From: CAVPCZ01 sp963779225
Lineage (GTDB): Bacteria > Bacteroidota > Ignavibacteria > UBA10030 > UBA6906
Direction: 5' to 3'
Assembly (NCBI GenBank): GCA_963779225.1
Contig: CAVZWW010000002.1
Coordinates: forward strand, 389,378-453,377
Length of the DNA: 64,000 bases
This document shows positions 20,396 through 29,219 of this stretch, piece by piece (positions within the stretch are counted from its first letter, which is position 1; each line of letters opens with the position of its first letter). A model generated the notes under the pieces. That model ran no database searches, was not told the DNA's origin, and saw nothing but the letters and a program-made list of their open reading frames with translations. A program made the translations under genes and the position numbers.

Positions 20396-21379
20396 ATGAA
20401 AACACTTTCCAGGATTACATACTTGTTGATAGCTGTTTTGATTTCATTGAACCTTGGTGCCCAGAGAGCAACAGATATTGAGAACTGCAAGGACTCTCCC
20501 CTGGTAAGCCGCTTTGAAGGTGCCGTAATTGAGTTCTGTAAAGAAACAAAGTGGGGAACCTATAAGTTGCCGGTCAATGACAAAGGTGCGATTGACTGGG
20601 ATAATCCAAAATCGCTTGATGGGAAGGTTACCCGTATTCAGTATTCTGCGTCAGTTGACAACAACTCCGAGTTTGTATTGCAGAATTACAAAACAGCCTT
20701 TGGCAAAGCCGGGTTTAAAATTCTTATTGCAATAGCAAATGAAGCACTTGGAGTAAGTGACCGTCCCCATACATGGACAGATAAGTATTATGAAACAGGA
20801 GGATATTATAATGGTTTGAACAACATAAAGTTTGGCAAAGGGATTAATTTCCCGATCTGGAAGAACAATCATTCCTTTATTTCGGCATGGGGGAAGAAAG
20901 AGGGAAAAGATATATATGTGGTAATATACACTGTTGTGGATGAAAAGTACACTTTGATAACGCAGGATGTCATTGAAGTTGAGAAAGTTGAAACAGGACT
21001 GGTAACTGCGGAGAGTATTTCGGGAGGAATTGAAGCAGAGGGACGCGTTATCCTTGATGGGATCTTCTTTGAAACAGATAAGTGGGAGATAAAGCCTGAA
21101 TCGGATGCAGCCCTCAGAAATATTGCGGATTATGCAAATAAGAATCCCGGGAAGAAGTTCTTTATAGTTGGCCATACAGATAACAGCGGAACATATTCCG
21201 GTAACTTAACCTTATCGGAGAACAGGGCAAAAGCAGTTGTGGAGGCTCTTATAACAAAATATTCCGTTAATGCTGCACAGCTAAGCTCAAACGGAGTAGC
21301 GTCGCTATGCCCTGTTGCCAGCAATAAGACTGCAGAAGGCAAGTCGAGGAACCGAAGGGTTGAGATAGTTGAACAGTAA
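20396..21379 (+). CDS. OmpA-domain outer-membrane/periplasmic protein
   Basis: 327 residues, intact, with a signal peptide ending LNLGAQ. The N-terminal ~190 residues are a lineage-specific domain (DIENCKDSPLVSRFEGAVIEFCKETKWGTY...) that I do not recognise. The C-terminal OmpA/MotB domain (about 205-325) has GRVILDGIFFETDKWEIKPESD, FIVGHTDNSGTYSGNLTLSENRA and KSRNRRVEI, carrying the Asp and Arg that clamp diaminopimelate of peptidoglycan. It probably tethers the outer membrane to the wall. Confidence 0.88.
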   Translation: MKTLSRITYLLIAVLISLNLGAQRATDIENCKDSPLVSRFEGAVIEFCKETKWGTYKLPVNDKGAIDWDNPKSLDGKVTRIQYSASVDNNSEFVLQNYKTAFGKAGFKILIAIANEALGVSDRPHTWTDKYYETGGYYNGLNNIKFGKGINFPIWKNNHSFISAWGKKEGKDIYVVIYTVVDEKYTLITQDVIEVEKVETGLVTAESISGGIEAEGRVILDGIFFETDKWEIKPESDAALRNIADYANKNPGKKFFIVGHTDNSGTYSGNLTLSENRAKAVVEALITKYSVNAAQLSSNGVASLCPVASNKTAEGKSRNRRVEIVEQ

Positions 21380-21465
21380 GATCCTGATTGCAGGTTCCCG
21401 GCTCTTTTTATATATTTACCCTTATATACCCTGTAGAAAGGGATATCGGAATAATCGGTAAATAT

Positions 21466-21894
21466 ATGGCAAAAGCAAAATCCGGATCAGCTAAGATCTT
21501 TCCACGTATATTGATTTCATTACTGGGCGCAGGTTTTATTCTCTGGGGAACCTCAACGATAGCACTGGGTATCTTTGGAAATAGAACAACAGCTGTAATT
21601 ACCAATATCAGGAGGGAACAGGGAGAGAGGAATGAAGCAATCAGGGGCAGGTATACCTATATAATAAGTTACAGGTTTACTTTACCTGACGGAAGGACTG
21701 TTGATGGTTTTACAAGGAAGATCGGGAATTCTGTTTTTTTGAAGGCAGATGGTAAATCGGTGAGAGCTGTCAGATACTTCAGTCGCCTTCCCTTCATCAA
21801 TGCACTGGAGGATGAAACAAAATCTCCGGCAGGTTCCCTGATAATCATCGCTGTGGGTGTTTTCCTGATCTATATAATTAACAAAGGCAAATAA
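21466..21894 (+). CDS. small DUF3592-like membrane protein
   Basis: 142 residues from ATG 21466 (MAKAKSGSAK); an in-frame start at 21388 would add 26 unlikely residues. Two hydrophobic helices (about 16-36 and the C-terminal 120-137) bracket a beta-rich segment (TAVITNIRREQGER... YTYIISYRFTLPDGRTVDG) as in DUF3592 proteins. Function unknown. A hairpin repeat begins 17 bases after its stop. Confidence 0.65.
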   Translation: MAKAKSGSAKIFPRILISLLGAGFILWGTSTIALGIFGNRTTAVITNIRREQGERNEAIRGRYTYIISYRFTLPDGRTVDGFTRKIGNSVFLKADGKSVRAVRYFSRLPFINALEDETKSPAGSLIIIAVGVFLIYIINKGK

Positions 21895-21910
21895 CCTGCA
21901 TGTGGCAGGA

Positions 21911-22015
21911 TTAACCGCAAAGGGCACAAAGGCAAGAAGCAAAGTTCGCAAAGAGCTGTATTTATGTGTTTTAGCTTTGCGTTCTTTGAAGCATCTTAGC
22001 GTTCTTTGCGGTTAA
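21911..22015. repeat. 105-bp inverted-repeat element with 12-bp perfect ends
   Basis: The ends are TTAACCGCAAAG and CTTTGCGGTTAA. The interior is rich in GCAAAG/CTTTGC words and can fold along its length. No coding potential. It is a miniature element similar in design to, but different in sequence from, the CTCTGTG element. Confidence 0.75.
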
Positions 22016-22071
22016 AAGTAATTTCATAACTCATGCATTATTTCCGCTTCTCATCCAATCTTTCTTCTTCA

Positions 22072-22467
22072 TTTTATGGTTACATTAATTGTCGTCGTGC
22101 CAGACTGTATCTCAAATGATCCTACTTCTTCAAAATTTGGGTGAGAATTACAATATGATAAAAGACTAACTTTATAAAAATATCTTCCAAAATTCATAAG
22201 TGAGACCAATGTTTCGTTAGCAGGGTCTGCATTTGTAATGAATGAAATACTTGCATTGGTTTTGCCAGGTACCAGGTCAGCTTCTTTAGCTGCTACGCTA
22301 ATTGTAATCTTACCCCAGTTGAGAGAATTTTCACATGTTTTAGGGTAAGAAACGGTTATTGTTACCATTGACCGGTATTTATTTATACTTGCCGGACCAG
22401 CTGGCGCATCGTCCTTATAACATGAAATTAAAGAAACCAAAATCACAAACCCTAAGATGTTTTTCAT
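22072..22467 (-). CDS. lipoprotein of unknown function
   Basis: About 130 residues with signal and lipobox VSLISC (Cys16) and a beta-rich mature part that includes two further Cys (KTCENS, SYCNSH). It ends GTTTINVTIK. I do not recognise the family. It is the first of two small leftward lipoprotein genes. Confidence 0.7.
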
Positions 22468-22612
22468 AGTTGCAGATTTTAGTTTATAATTAATAGCAGA
22501 TTGATGATAAGCATATCAAATTTTCAACCAGTACATGCCAAAGTCAATTATTTTTCCCCTATTGAATTATTCGGTTCGGGGTTCACTTTTATCGCATTCA
22601 ATCTGATTTCTG

Positions 22613-22873
22613 TCATTGTCTCTTTGTGCATTCCAGTTTATAGGCAGTATAGTTGCCTCCTTTGGTTTCAAATTCACGGATTATCCGGGTAATCTCCTCC
22701 TCTGTCATATCACAGTACTCCTGTTTCGTTGTTGAACTAATCTTCCAATCAGGGGCAAATTGATTCCGGGTATAATAGGTTAGTATGCAATCCCAACAAA
22801 ATTTAGGCTCTTCCTTCTCACCTTTATCACATGAAGAAAGAAGTAAGAACAAAATAAATATTAGCCTTTTCAT
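22613..22873 (-). CDS. small cysteine-containing lipoprotein
   Basis: 86 residues from ATG 22873 (MKRLIFILFLLLSSCDKG); the in-frame start at 22924 would place 17 residues before the signal. Lipobox LLSSC. The mature part has CWDC, YCDMTEEEITRIIREFE and LEC, so two disulfides or a metal site are possible. CWDC plus a C-terminal Cys recurs in small Bacteroidota lipoproteins of unknown role. Confidence 0.65.
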   Translation of the reverse strand: MKRLIFILFLLLSSCDKGEKEEPKFCWDCILTYYTRNQFAPDWKISSTTKQEYCDMTEEEITRIIREFETKGGNYTAYKLECTKRQ

Positions 22874-23109
22874 TATAAATGTATCAGCAAGAACAAAATT
22901 AAACAACGGATTTGCACAAGTCAATTTTATTTTATGGTGATATTAAAGGTTACTAATCGGGGCTTCAATATAATACATGCAACGAGAGAATAGAGCCCTG
23001 GGCAAATCGGGGGGTCAGTTAAATTTATTTGACTTTGGTTTCCTGTTGCTTTAATTTTGATAGAATAATTAACTTACAATTATTTGTGTTTCGGGAGTAC
23101 ATCGTATCA

Positions 23110-23637
23110 ATGAAAAACAGTTTAGCCAGACAACTTTTCTTTTTTTTCATCCTGTTACTTTTTACAAGTCCGCTATTTTCACAGGGAAAATTCGAAGTAT
23201 CAGGGGGTCTTGCTTTTCCTGAATATCTCAATATTAAATTAAGATATGGCGGCAGGTTTCAGGTCGGAGCAGGATTTGGTATGTATTCGAATCAGGATCT
23301 TAACAAAAAGTTTTATTCTGTCGATTGTTACTATCATTTTGCAAAATCGAAAACATCGGATCTGTACTCGTGGTATTTAAATAGTGGCCTTACATATGAG
23401 CCGACAAATTATACATTTGATTCTGAAGAAAAATCGTTGTTCTATTTTTTTCGATCAGGGAGATCATTTAATTTCTCAAAACATATGGGAATTAAGCTTG
23501 ATATTGGGTTTACTTTTGGGAATGAATGGAGCATAGTATATGGAAGGGGACCGGCCATGTACGGAAGGGTACTGAGTGACACAAAGGAATTTCGTTTTTA
23601 TCCAGCAGGCAGCTTTAGTTATTTCTTCAGATTTTAG
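23110..23637 (+). CDS. small outer-membrane barrel-like protein
   Basis: 175 residues from ATG 23110; the upstream in-frame start at 23029 lacks a signal peptide. The signal peptide ends SPLFSQG. The rest alternates aromatic and polar residues (LRYGGRFQVGAGFGMYS, FYSVDCYYHFAKS, GSFSYFFRF) and ends in Phe, as in outer-membrane beta-barrels. Function unknown. Confidence 0.65.
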   Translation: MKNSLARQLFFFFILLLFTSPLFSQGKFEVSGGLAFPEYLNIKLRYGGRFQVGAGFGMYSNQDLNKKFYSVDCYYHFAKSKTSDLYSWYLNSGLTYEPTNYTFDSEEKSLFYFFRSGRSFNFSKHMGIKLDIGFTFGNEWSIVYGRGPAMYGRVLSDTKEFRFYPAGSFSYFFRF

Positions 23638-23704
23638 TTGACTATTCAATATTGCAGAGTTTTGCATAATCATTACATTTAGCTCTCTCTTAATACACTT
23701 ATAA

Positions 23705-24717
23705 ATGAACCCCCACACAAATAAGTACATTAGCTGCAGAGGCAATTACCGTACCCTGAAAACCCTGGTCGTTTTAAGCTTTTTTGTAATGACACTTACA
23801 TTAGCAAATTGTAAATCAGATGAGCTTCAATCTTCCGGAATTATCAGTACACTCAGGGTGTCAACAGATAACCCCCGGTATTTTTCTGACAGTAACGGAA
23901 ATATTGTCTATTTAACAGGAGCGCATACCTGGTCAAATCTTATGGATGCCGACACAAGTTTTCCGCCTGAACCTTTCGACTTCAACAAATATCTGGACTG
24001 GCTGCAGGATCATAATCACAATTTTATCCGCATGTGGACCTGGGAAATGCTCACCTGGAGCTCAAAATCCTACCGGCCGTTAAATCATCTGAATCTTTAC
24101 CCTCATCCCTATCCGCGAACCGGTCCTGGTTTGGCAACAGACGGAAGACCTAAACTTGACCTTACACAGTTTGATCAGGAGTATTTTACCAGGCTCAGTG
24201 AAAGAATAGAAAATGCAGGTAAGCGCGGCATTTATGTATCTGTAATGCTCTTTGAAGGCTGGTCAATGCAGTTTGCAACCGACGCATGGAAGAACCACTT
24301 TTTTAATCCTGAAAATAATATTAACGGGGTAAACGGCGATATCAATAATGATGGAAGCGGTCTGGAAATATATACCCTTGCTGATTCAATGATTACTGAT
24401 TTGCAGGAGAAATATGTGAAACATGTTATTGATGCATGGATCTGAAAAGAGCAATACCCCGTAATGAGCTTTCCACAACTGCGTATTGCCTGGCCGATCC
24501 CGGTATGGAATATATAATTTACCAGGAAATGGCTGATTCATCTTTCGATGCAACCCTGGTACAGGGCAAATATGAGTACGAGTGGTTTTGTCCTACCAGT
24601 GGCATTGTTAAAGAGACAGGAACAATTAAAGTACCTGATGGTGAAACTACTTTCAGGGCTCCGTTCAATGGAGATGCTGTACTATATTTAAGGAACATCA
24701 GGAAGAAAAGTAAGTAA
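23705..24717 (+). pseudogene. secreted GH-A-type glycoside hydrolase with internal deletion
   Basis: The N-terminal part (from 23705, a lipoprotein-like signal ending ANC) reads STDNPRYFSDSNGNIVYLTG, then WSNLMDADTSFPPEPFDFNKYLDWLQDHNHNFIRMWTWE, the start of a TIM barrel. It stops at 24444 after YVKHVIDAW. The next frame resumes at once with MDLKRAIPRNELSTTAYCLADPG and a C-terminal beta domain ending at 24717. In relatives those two segments are separated by the second half of the barrel with the catalytic acids; here about 100-200 residues are missing. This looks like a real deletion rather than a single-base error, so the product is probably inactive. Confidence 0.65.
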
Positions 24718-24974
24718 AGCCTGTAAACAAGGTTTGCTTCTTTCATTCAAATGTCATCAGTAGTCATTCATAGTCATTCAGTTGTCAATCAGATTAACCA
24801 TATCTGGTATGGGTTTCCGACTTTTGCTCTTAGCAACAGGATGTATCCTTCAAGGATACTTGTTAAATAAGACTGATTCTAAGCAAAAATGCTCTTAAAA
24901 AAGCGATTGTACTTAAATAAGCATTATAATATGAGTTTATATATGTATATTTACATCTTTAAACTTAAGTCAAT
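24718..24974. other. intergenic gap with small hairpin
   Basis: Contains short GTCATTCA direct repeats (24764-24785) and a perfect hairpin, GTATCCTT-C-AAGGATAC, at about 24842-24858. The last 60 bases are AT-rich with a TATATTTA -7-like box at about 24947 that probably serves the ATPase gene. Confidence 0.4.
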
Positions 24975-26405
24975 ATGCTTAATAAGGTAACAAAGGATCA
25001 GATTATCGATAGGATCAAATTTGAAAATCCTTGGTGGATTACAGGCCGGATTGAGGAAGATTATAATGAAATGCCCCGGAGATTGTATTTTGACTTGTTC
25101 ACCCCATTAGCCTATGAAAAAGATATCCGGAGAGCTCTTGTTTTAATGGGACCAAGACGTGTCGGCAAGACGGTTATGCTGCATCATCTGGTACAGGACC
25201 TGCTTGAAAATGGTATCAATCCGCAAAAAATTGCTTTCATAACAATTGAGAATCCAATTTATAATAACAGCTCCCTTGAAGATTTATTTGCATATTCAAA
25301 ACAAGCTACCGGTAACAATGATTCCAGGGGATGGTATGTAATTTTTGATGAGGTTCAATATTTAAAAGAATGGGAAGTCCACCTGAAGTCTCTGGTTGAT
25401 AGTTACAGAGACACCAAGTTTATTGTCTCAGGATCTGCAGCAGCAGCATTAAAGTATAAAAGTAATGAAAGCGGAGCAGGAAGATTCACTGATTTTATGC
25501 TTCCGCCTTTAACCTTTAATGAATATATTAAACTTAAGGACCTGGAGAGAATTATAATTCCTTCGCAAATAAATTGGGAAGGTAATATACAGGCATTTTA
25601 TACATCCACTCATATCGAGGAACTTAATAAACACTTCCTTGACTATATAAACTTCGGTGGATATCCTGAAGTTATCTTTTCTGAAAAAATACAGCAAAAC
25701 CCAGGGAGATATATCAGGCAGGATATCGTGGATAAAGTTCTATTAAGAGATCTGCCGAGCCTTTATGGCATTAGAGATGTGCAGGAGCTAAATTCATTTT
25801 TTACAACAATTACTTATAACACCGGGAATGAATTCTCATTCGAAACATTAAATATCCAGTCGGGAGTACCAAAGGTCCTGATAAAAAAATATATTGAATA
25901 TCTTGAAGCTGCATTTCTCGTTAAACAGGTTAAAAGGATAGATCAATCCGGCAAAAGATTTAAACGGGAGAATTTCTTTAAACTGTACCTGAATAATCCA
26001 TCCCTGAGAAGCGCTCTGTTCTCTCCGTTAAGTTCAAATGATAACTTGCTTGGAAACATGGTTGAGACTGCAATATATTCTCAGTGGATGCACCGTGAGT
26101 GGTTTACTCCATGGTATGCGAGATGGCAAAATGGGGAGGTTGATATGGTCGGGTTAAGCGACCTGAGTCTTAAACCACTTTGGGCATTGGAAATAAAATG
26201 GTCCAACAGATACTACGAGAAACCATCTGAGCTTAAGAGCCTGATTAGCTTTTGTAAAAAGTGTAATTTAAAAACTGCCCTGGTTACCTCCATCGACAAA
26301 GAAGGGGTAATAGAATATAACGGGATTAAGTTGCATTTTGTACCTGCTTCTGCATATGCATACACAATCGGGAAAAATACTCTCCAAAGGAAAATGTTGA
26401 AATAA
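24975..26405 (+). CDS. AAA ATPase with C-terminal DUF4143
   Basis: 476 residues, intact. Walker A MGPRRVGKTVML (about residues 58-69), Walker B WYVIFDEVQYLKEW (about 121-134), sensor-like FIVSGSAAAALK, then the DUF4143 region with a PD-(D/E)XK-like tail (NMVETAIYSQWMHR... NGEVDMVGLS... LWALEIKWSN). Such proteins are common, frequently horizontally transferred and of unknown role; the tail resembles a nuclease fold. AT-rich relative to the genes on either side. Confidence 0.85.
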   Translation: MLNKVTKDQIIDRIKFENPWWITGRIEEDYNEMPRRLYFDLFTPLAYEKDIRRALVLMGPRRVGKTVMLHHLVQDLLENGINPQKIAFITIENPIYNNSSLEDLFAYSKQATGNNDSRGWYVIFDEVQYLKEWEVHLKSLVDSYRDTKFIVSGSAAAALKYKSNESGAGRFTDFMLPPLTFNEYIKLKDLERIIIPSQINWEGNIQAFYTSTHIEELNKHFLDYINFGGYPEVIFSEKIQQNPGRYIRQDIVDKVLLRDLPSLYGIRDVQELNSFFTTITYNTGNEFSFETLNIQSGVPKVLIKKYIEYLEAAFLVKQVKRIDQSGKRFKRENFFKLYLNNPSLRSALFSPLSSNDNLLGNMVETAIYSQWMHREWFTPWYARWQNGEVDMVGLSDLSLKPLWALEIKWSNRYYEKPSELKSLISFCKKCNLKTALVTSIDKEGVIEYNGIKLHFVPASAYAYTIGKNTLQRKMLK

Positions 26406-26457
26406 TCCTGGTAGCTAATACGTACAACCGGGCCTTTTAATAATTAACTGATTGATA

Positions 26458-27160
26458 ATGAAAAACCTGATTTTAGCAATCCTGATGATGGCAACCATGT
26501 TTGCCTGTGTAACTCCCGAGCCGCCCAAACCCGTCTCGTTGTTTAACGGAGTCGATTTATCCGGCTGGCATGTTGATGTTCCGGCCATGGATCAGAATCC
26601 TGATACGGTGAACCCGTTTATTGTGCGCGACTCGATGCTGGTAAGCCTCGGTACTCCCGGCGGCCACCTGATTACCGATTCGGTTTACAGCAATTACCGT
26701 ATTAACGGCCGAATACCGGTTTGCCGGAACTCCCGGGAACTGTGGGGTTCTGGTTCATGCTTCAACACCACGGGCCCTGTATGGCATGTTCCCAAAATCG
26801 CTTGAAGTGCAGATGATGCACGAAAACGCCGGTGACTTCTGGTGCATTGTTGAAGACATTGTGGTTCCCGATATGGAAGTCCGCCGCGGACCAAAAGAGG
26901 AGTGGGGTATTACCGAAGGCATGCTCCGCCGTATACCCAACCTGACAGACGGCTCAGAAAATCCGGTCGGAGAATGGAATAATATGGTGGTTGAATGTGT
27001 GGCCGACACAATTAAAGTCTGGGTGAATGATGTTTTTGTAAATTATGGAACCAACTGCACAACTACCCGCGGCCAGATTGCCGTGCAGGCCGAAGGTTCA
27101 GAAGTGGAATTCAGAAAACTTGAACTGATGGCAATTGAAAAGACAACACAGGTGAAATAA
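26458..27160 (+). CDS. DUF1080 (3-keto-disaccharide hydrolase/LamG-like) lipoprotein, one frameshift
   Basis: About 234 residues. From ATG 26458 there is a lipobox MFACV, then FNGVDLSGWHVDVP and PFIVRDSMLVSLGTPGGHLITDSVYSNYR. Near 26705 the frame changes and continues EYRFAGTPGNCGVLVHAS, MFPKSLEVQMMHENAGDFW, and ends GQIAVQAEGSEVEFRKLEL, all standard DUF1080 strings. Family members act in breakdown of 3-keto-sugars and similar glycosides in the periplasm. GC-richer than its AT-rich neighbours. Confidence 0.85.
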
Positions 27161-27210
27161 CTTGCATTCAACTCTTTCATAACTTTACTTTCCAGATGCT
27201 GGTAAAAATG

Positions 27211-27680
27211 AAAAGAATGACTTTTTTTTCAAGGTTGCTTATTACGTCAGCTTTAATGATTTTTTTAACAGGATGCAGGAGGAAGCCTGTATTGAACAGT
27301 ATACAGGTAGTTTTCAGGTTCAGTGTTAATTACAACAGGTATGATTATACTTATCTTAGGACTCTGGAAGATACATCAACAACATTCGATGGTATGGTCA
27401 TATATATGCTTACCGGAAAGGTGATTACCTGCGTGACGTGATCACACCTGCTTCATCTGATATCCATGCAGATCGCAGACTGACAATTGAATTTGATTCC
27501 GGCAGGATAATAACACCAGTGATTACAGATGGAGTTTATCTGTCATCAGCTGTGGATCAGAGCAAATTCTCCTTAGGCGGTCTTTTCCATGATCCTGATA
27601 ATGTTTATATTGAAATTTTGATTGAGGCAGGCCATGCCTATACAGTCAGGTATAACATTACAGGAAAAAGGTTAGAATGA
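27211..27680 (+). CDS. small lipoprotein, one frameshift
   Basis: Signal MTFFSRLLITSALMIFLTGC (an in-frame ATG at 27196 or 27208 is also possible). The protein continues through VVFRFSVNYNRYDYTYL, changes frame near 27418 (KGDYLRDVITPASSDIHADR) and ends HAYTVRYNITGKRLE. About 155 residues, beta-rich. I do not recognise the family; the FRFSVNYN... DVITPA style recalls Bacteroidota fimbrial-subunit-like lipoproteins, without certainty. A CATTCAACTCTTTCATAAC motif 20-40 bases upstream matches the promoter module at 42512. Confidence 0.55.
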
Positions 27681-27828
27681 TGAGAGTTGGAATACCTGGG
27701 AGGCAATGACCAACCAATACTGAAGTTAATTGATCGTCCCTGGTCAGGAATAAGCGATTGTTATTCGGCCAGCTCTTGTAAGAGTGTTCGGGTTCAGCAG
27801 ATATATTTTTAACGAGTTTAATTATGTG

Positions 27829-27856
27829 TATATTTGCAATTCGCGAATCGCGAATT
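27829..27856 (+). promoter_or_regulatory. promoter and perfect palindromic operator of the HTH-NTase pair
   Basis: TATATTTG (27829-27836) is a perfect Bacteroidota -7 box. Two bases downstream lies AATTCGCGAATCGCGAATT (27838-27856), nine-base arms around one base. It ends 8 bases before ATG 27864, so a bound protein would cover the transcription start. GC-rich TCGCGA cores stand out in this AT-rich segment. Autorepression by the HTH protein is the simplest reading. Confidence 0.75.
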
Positions 27857-27863
27857 AATAATA

Positions 27864-28391
27864 ATGGTTATGAAGAAACATAATGGAATGCGTCCGCAAG
27901 ACATTGTAGTGTTATTGAAAATAATTTCAATGCAAAATCAGGAATGGCGTAATATTGATATTGCTAATGCTCTTAATTTAAGTCCTTCTGAAGTATCTGA
28001 AGCATTAAACAGATGTAAAATTGCCAAACTAATTGATGGTAAAAAGAAAAGTGTTAATCCTAATTCATTTAAAGAGTTTCTAATTTATGGATTAAAGTAT
28101 GTATTCCCGGTTGAACCAGGTGCAATTGTCCGAGGAATACCAACAGCACATTCTGCACCTCCAATAAGTGAAAATATTTCTCAAGGTGGAGATATATATG
28201 TTTGGCCTTATGCAAAAGGAATTAAAAGAGGACAGGCAATAGAACCTCTATATAAGACCGTACCAGAGGTTGCTCAAAAGGACAAATCTTTATATGAATT
28301 ACTTGCGATTACTGACACTCTGAGAGTTGGTCGGGCAAGGGAAATAAAAATTGCAATTGAAGAATTAGAAAAAAGAATGAAATATGCCTAG
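27864..28391 (+). CDS. winged-HTH protein, putative antitoxin/regulator of the downstream nucleotidyltransferase
   Basis: 175 residues, intact; ATG 27864 or 27870. The N-terminal ~60 residues form a helix-turn-helix (MRPQDIVVLLKIISMQNQEWRNIDIANALNLSPSEVSEALNRCKIAKLID). A conserved-looking middle follows (FLIYGLKYVFPVEPGAIVRGIPTAHSAPP... DIYVWPYAKGIKRGQAIEPLYKTVP) and then a helical C-terminus. The stop overlaps the start of the nucleotidyltransferase gene by 8 bases, a strong sign of translational coupling. The pairing resembles AbiE-like type IV toxin-antitoxin or abortive-infection modules (HTH plus nucleotidyltransferase), but the middle region is not one I can assign. Confidence 0.75.
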   Translation: MVMKKHNGMRPQDIVVLLKIISMQNQEWRNIDIANALNLSPSEVSEALNRCKIAKLIDGKKKSVNPNSFKEFLIYGLKYVFPVEPGAIVRGIPTAHSAPPISENISQGGDIYVWPYAKGIKRGQAIEPLYKTVPEVAQKDKSLYELLAITDTLRVGRAREIKIAIEELEKRMKYA

Positions 28392-29078
28392 TGACAATAT
28401 TGAAATGCTACAAACTGTGGCAAATGGATTAGGAGATTTAAAAGATGATATTGTATTTGTTGGAGGAGCTGTTGCAGAATTATATGCAGATGATCCTGCT
28501 TCATCAGATATCAGGCCAACACAGGATGTTGATTGTATGATTGAATTAAGTTCATATAAAGAGCATACCGAACTTGAAGAAGACTTAAGAACCAAAGGAT
28601 TTGCAAATGATACATCTCAGGGAGCACCAATTTGCAGATGGATATATCAGGATATTAAAGTTGATGTGATGCCTACAGATGAGAATGATACTTGGCTTTA
28701 ACAATCAATGGTATCCTGGTGGTGTTGAGGAATAAAATTTCCAAAACTCTTCCTGATGGAACAGAAATATTTGTGTTTTCACCGGAGTACTATTTAGCTG
28801 CAAAATTTGAGGCACATAATGACCGTGGAGGAAATGATTTGAGGCAAAGTCATGATTTTGAAGACATTATTTATATCCTTGATAATTGTACCGGCATATT
28901 AGAAGTGTATTAGAAATGCAGATGAGATGTTAAAAACTATTTAAAGACTGAATGCGAAATTCTACTGAAAAATGATGGTCTATCAGAAGGAATTGAGAGT
29001 GCCTTACCTTATGGGTCAGATTCAGACAGAGTAGAAATGATTGTGACTTTGATTACGGAAATATCAGAATTAAACTAA
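28384..29078 (+). CDS. AbiEii-like nucleotidyltransferase, putative toxin, several frameshifts
   Basis: About 230 residues if the frames are joined. The nucleotidyltransferase signature is clear at the start: VFVGGAVAELY... DIRPTQDVDCMIEL (GG plus DxD). It continues YQDIKVDVMPTDEN, switches frame near 28695 (LGFNNQWYPGGVEE), again near 28735 (NKISKTLPDGTEIFVFSPEYYLAAKFEAHNDRGGNDLRQSHDFEDIIYIL), and after an in-frame stop at 28911 resumes DVKNYLKTECEILLKNDGL to a final TAA at 29078. The motif set fits the AbiEii/MNT-like group, which adds nucleotides to RNA or protein targets. At least three breaks make its activity uncertain unless they are sequencing errors. Confidence 0.7.
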
Positions 29079-29219
29079 AACTCAGATGATATATTAGTCA
29101 GGTGAAAAACCTGTGCCCATTTGAGAAATTCTGCATAAGTGTAAGAAACAGTTTTAATTAATTACGTAGATTTGTTTTAAATGACAGGGCGGCATAATTC
29201 ATTCTCAATCACTGAAACT

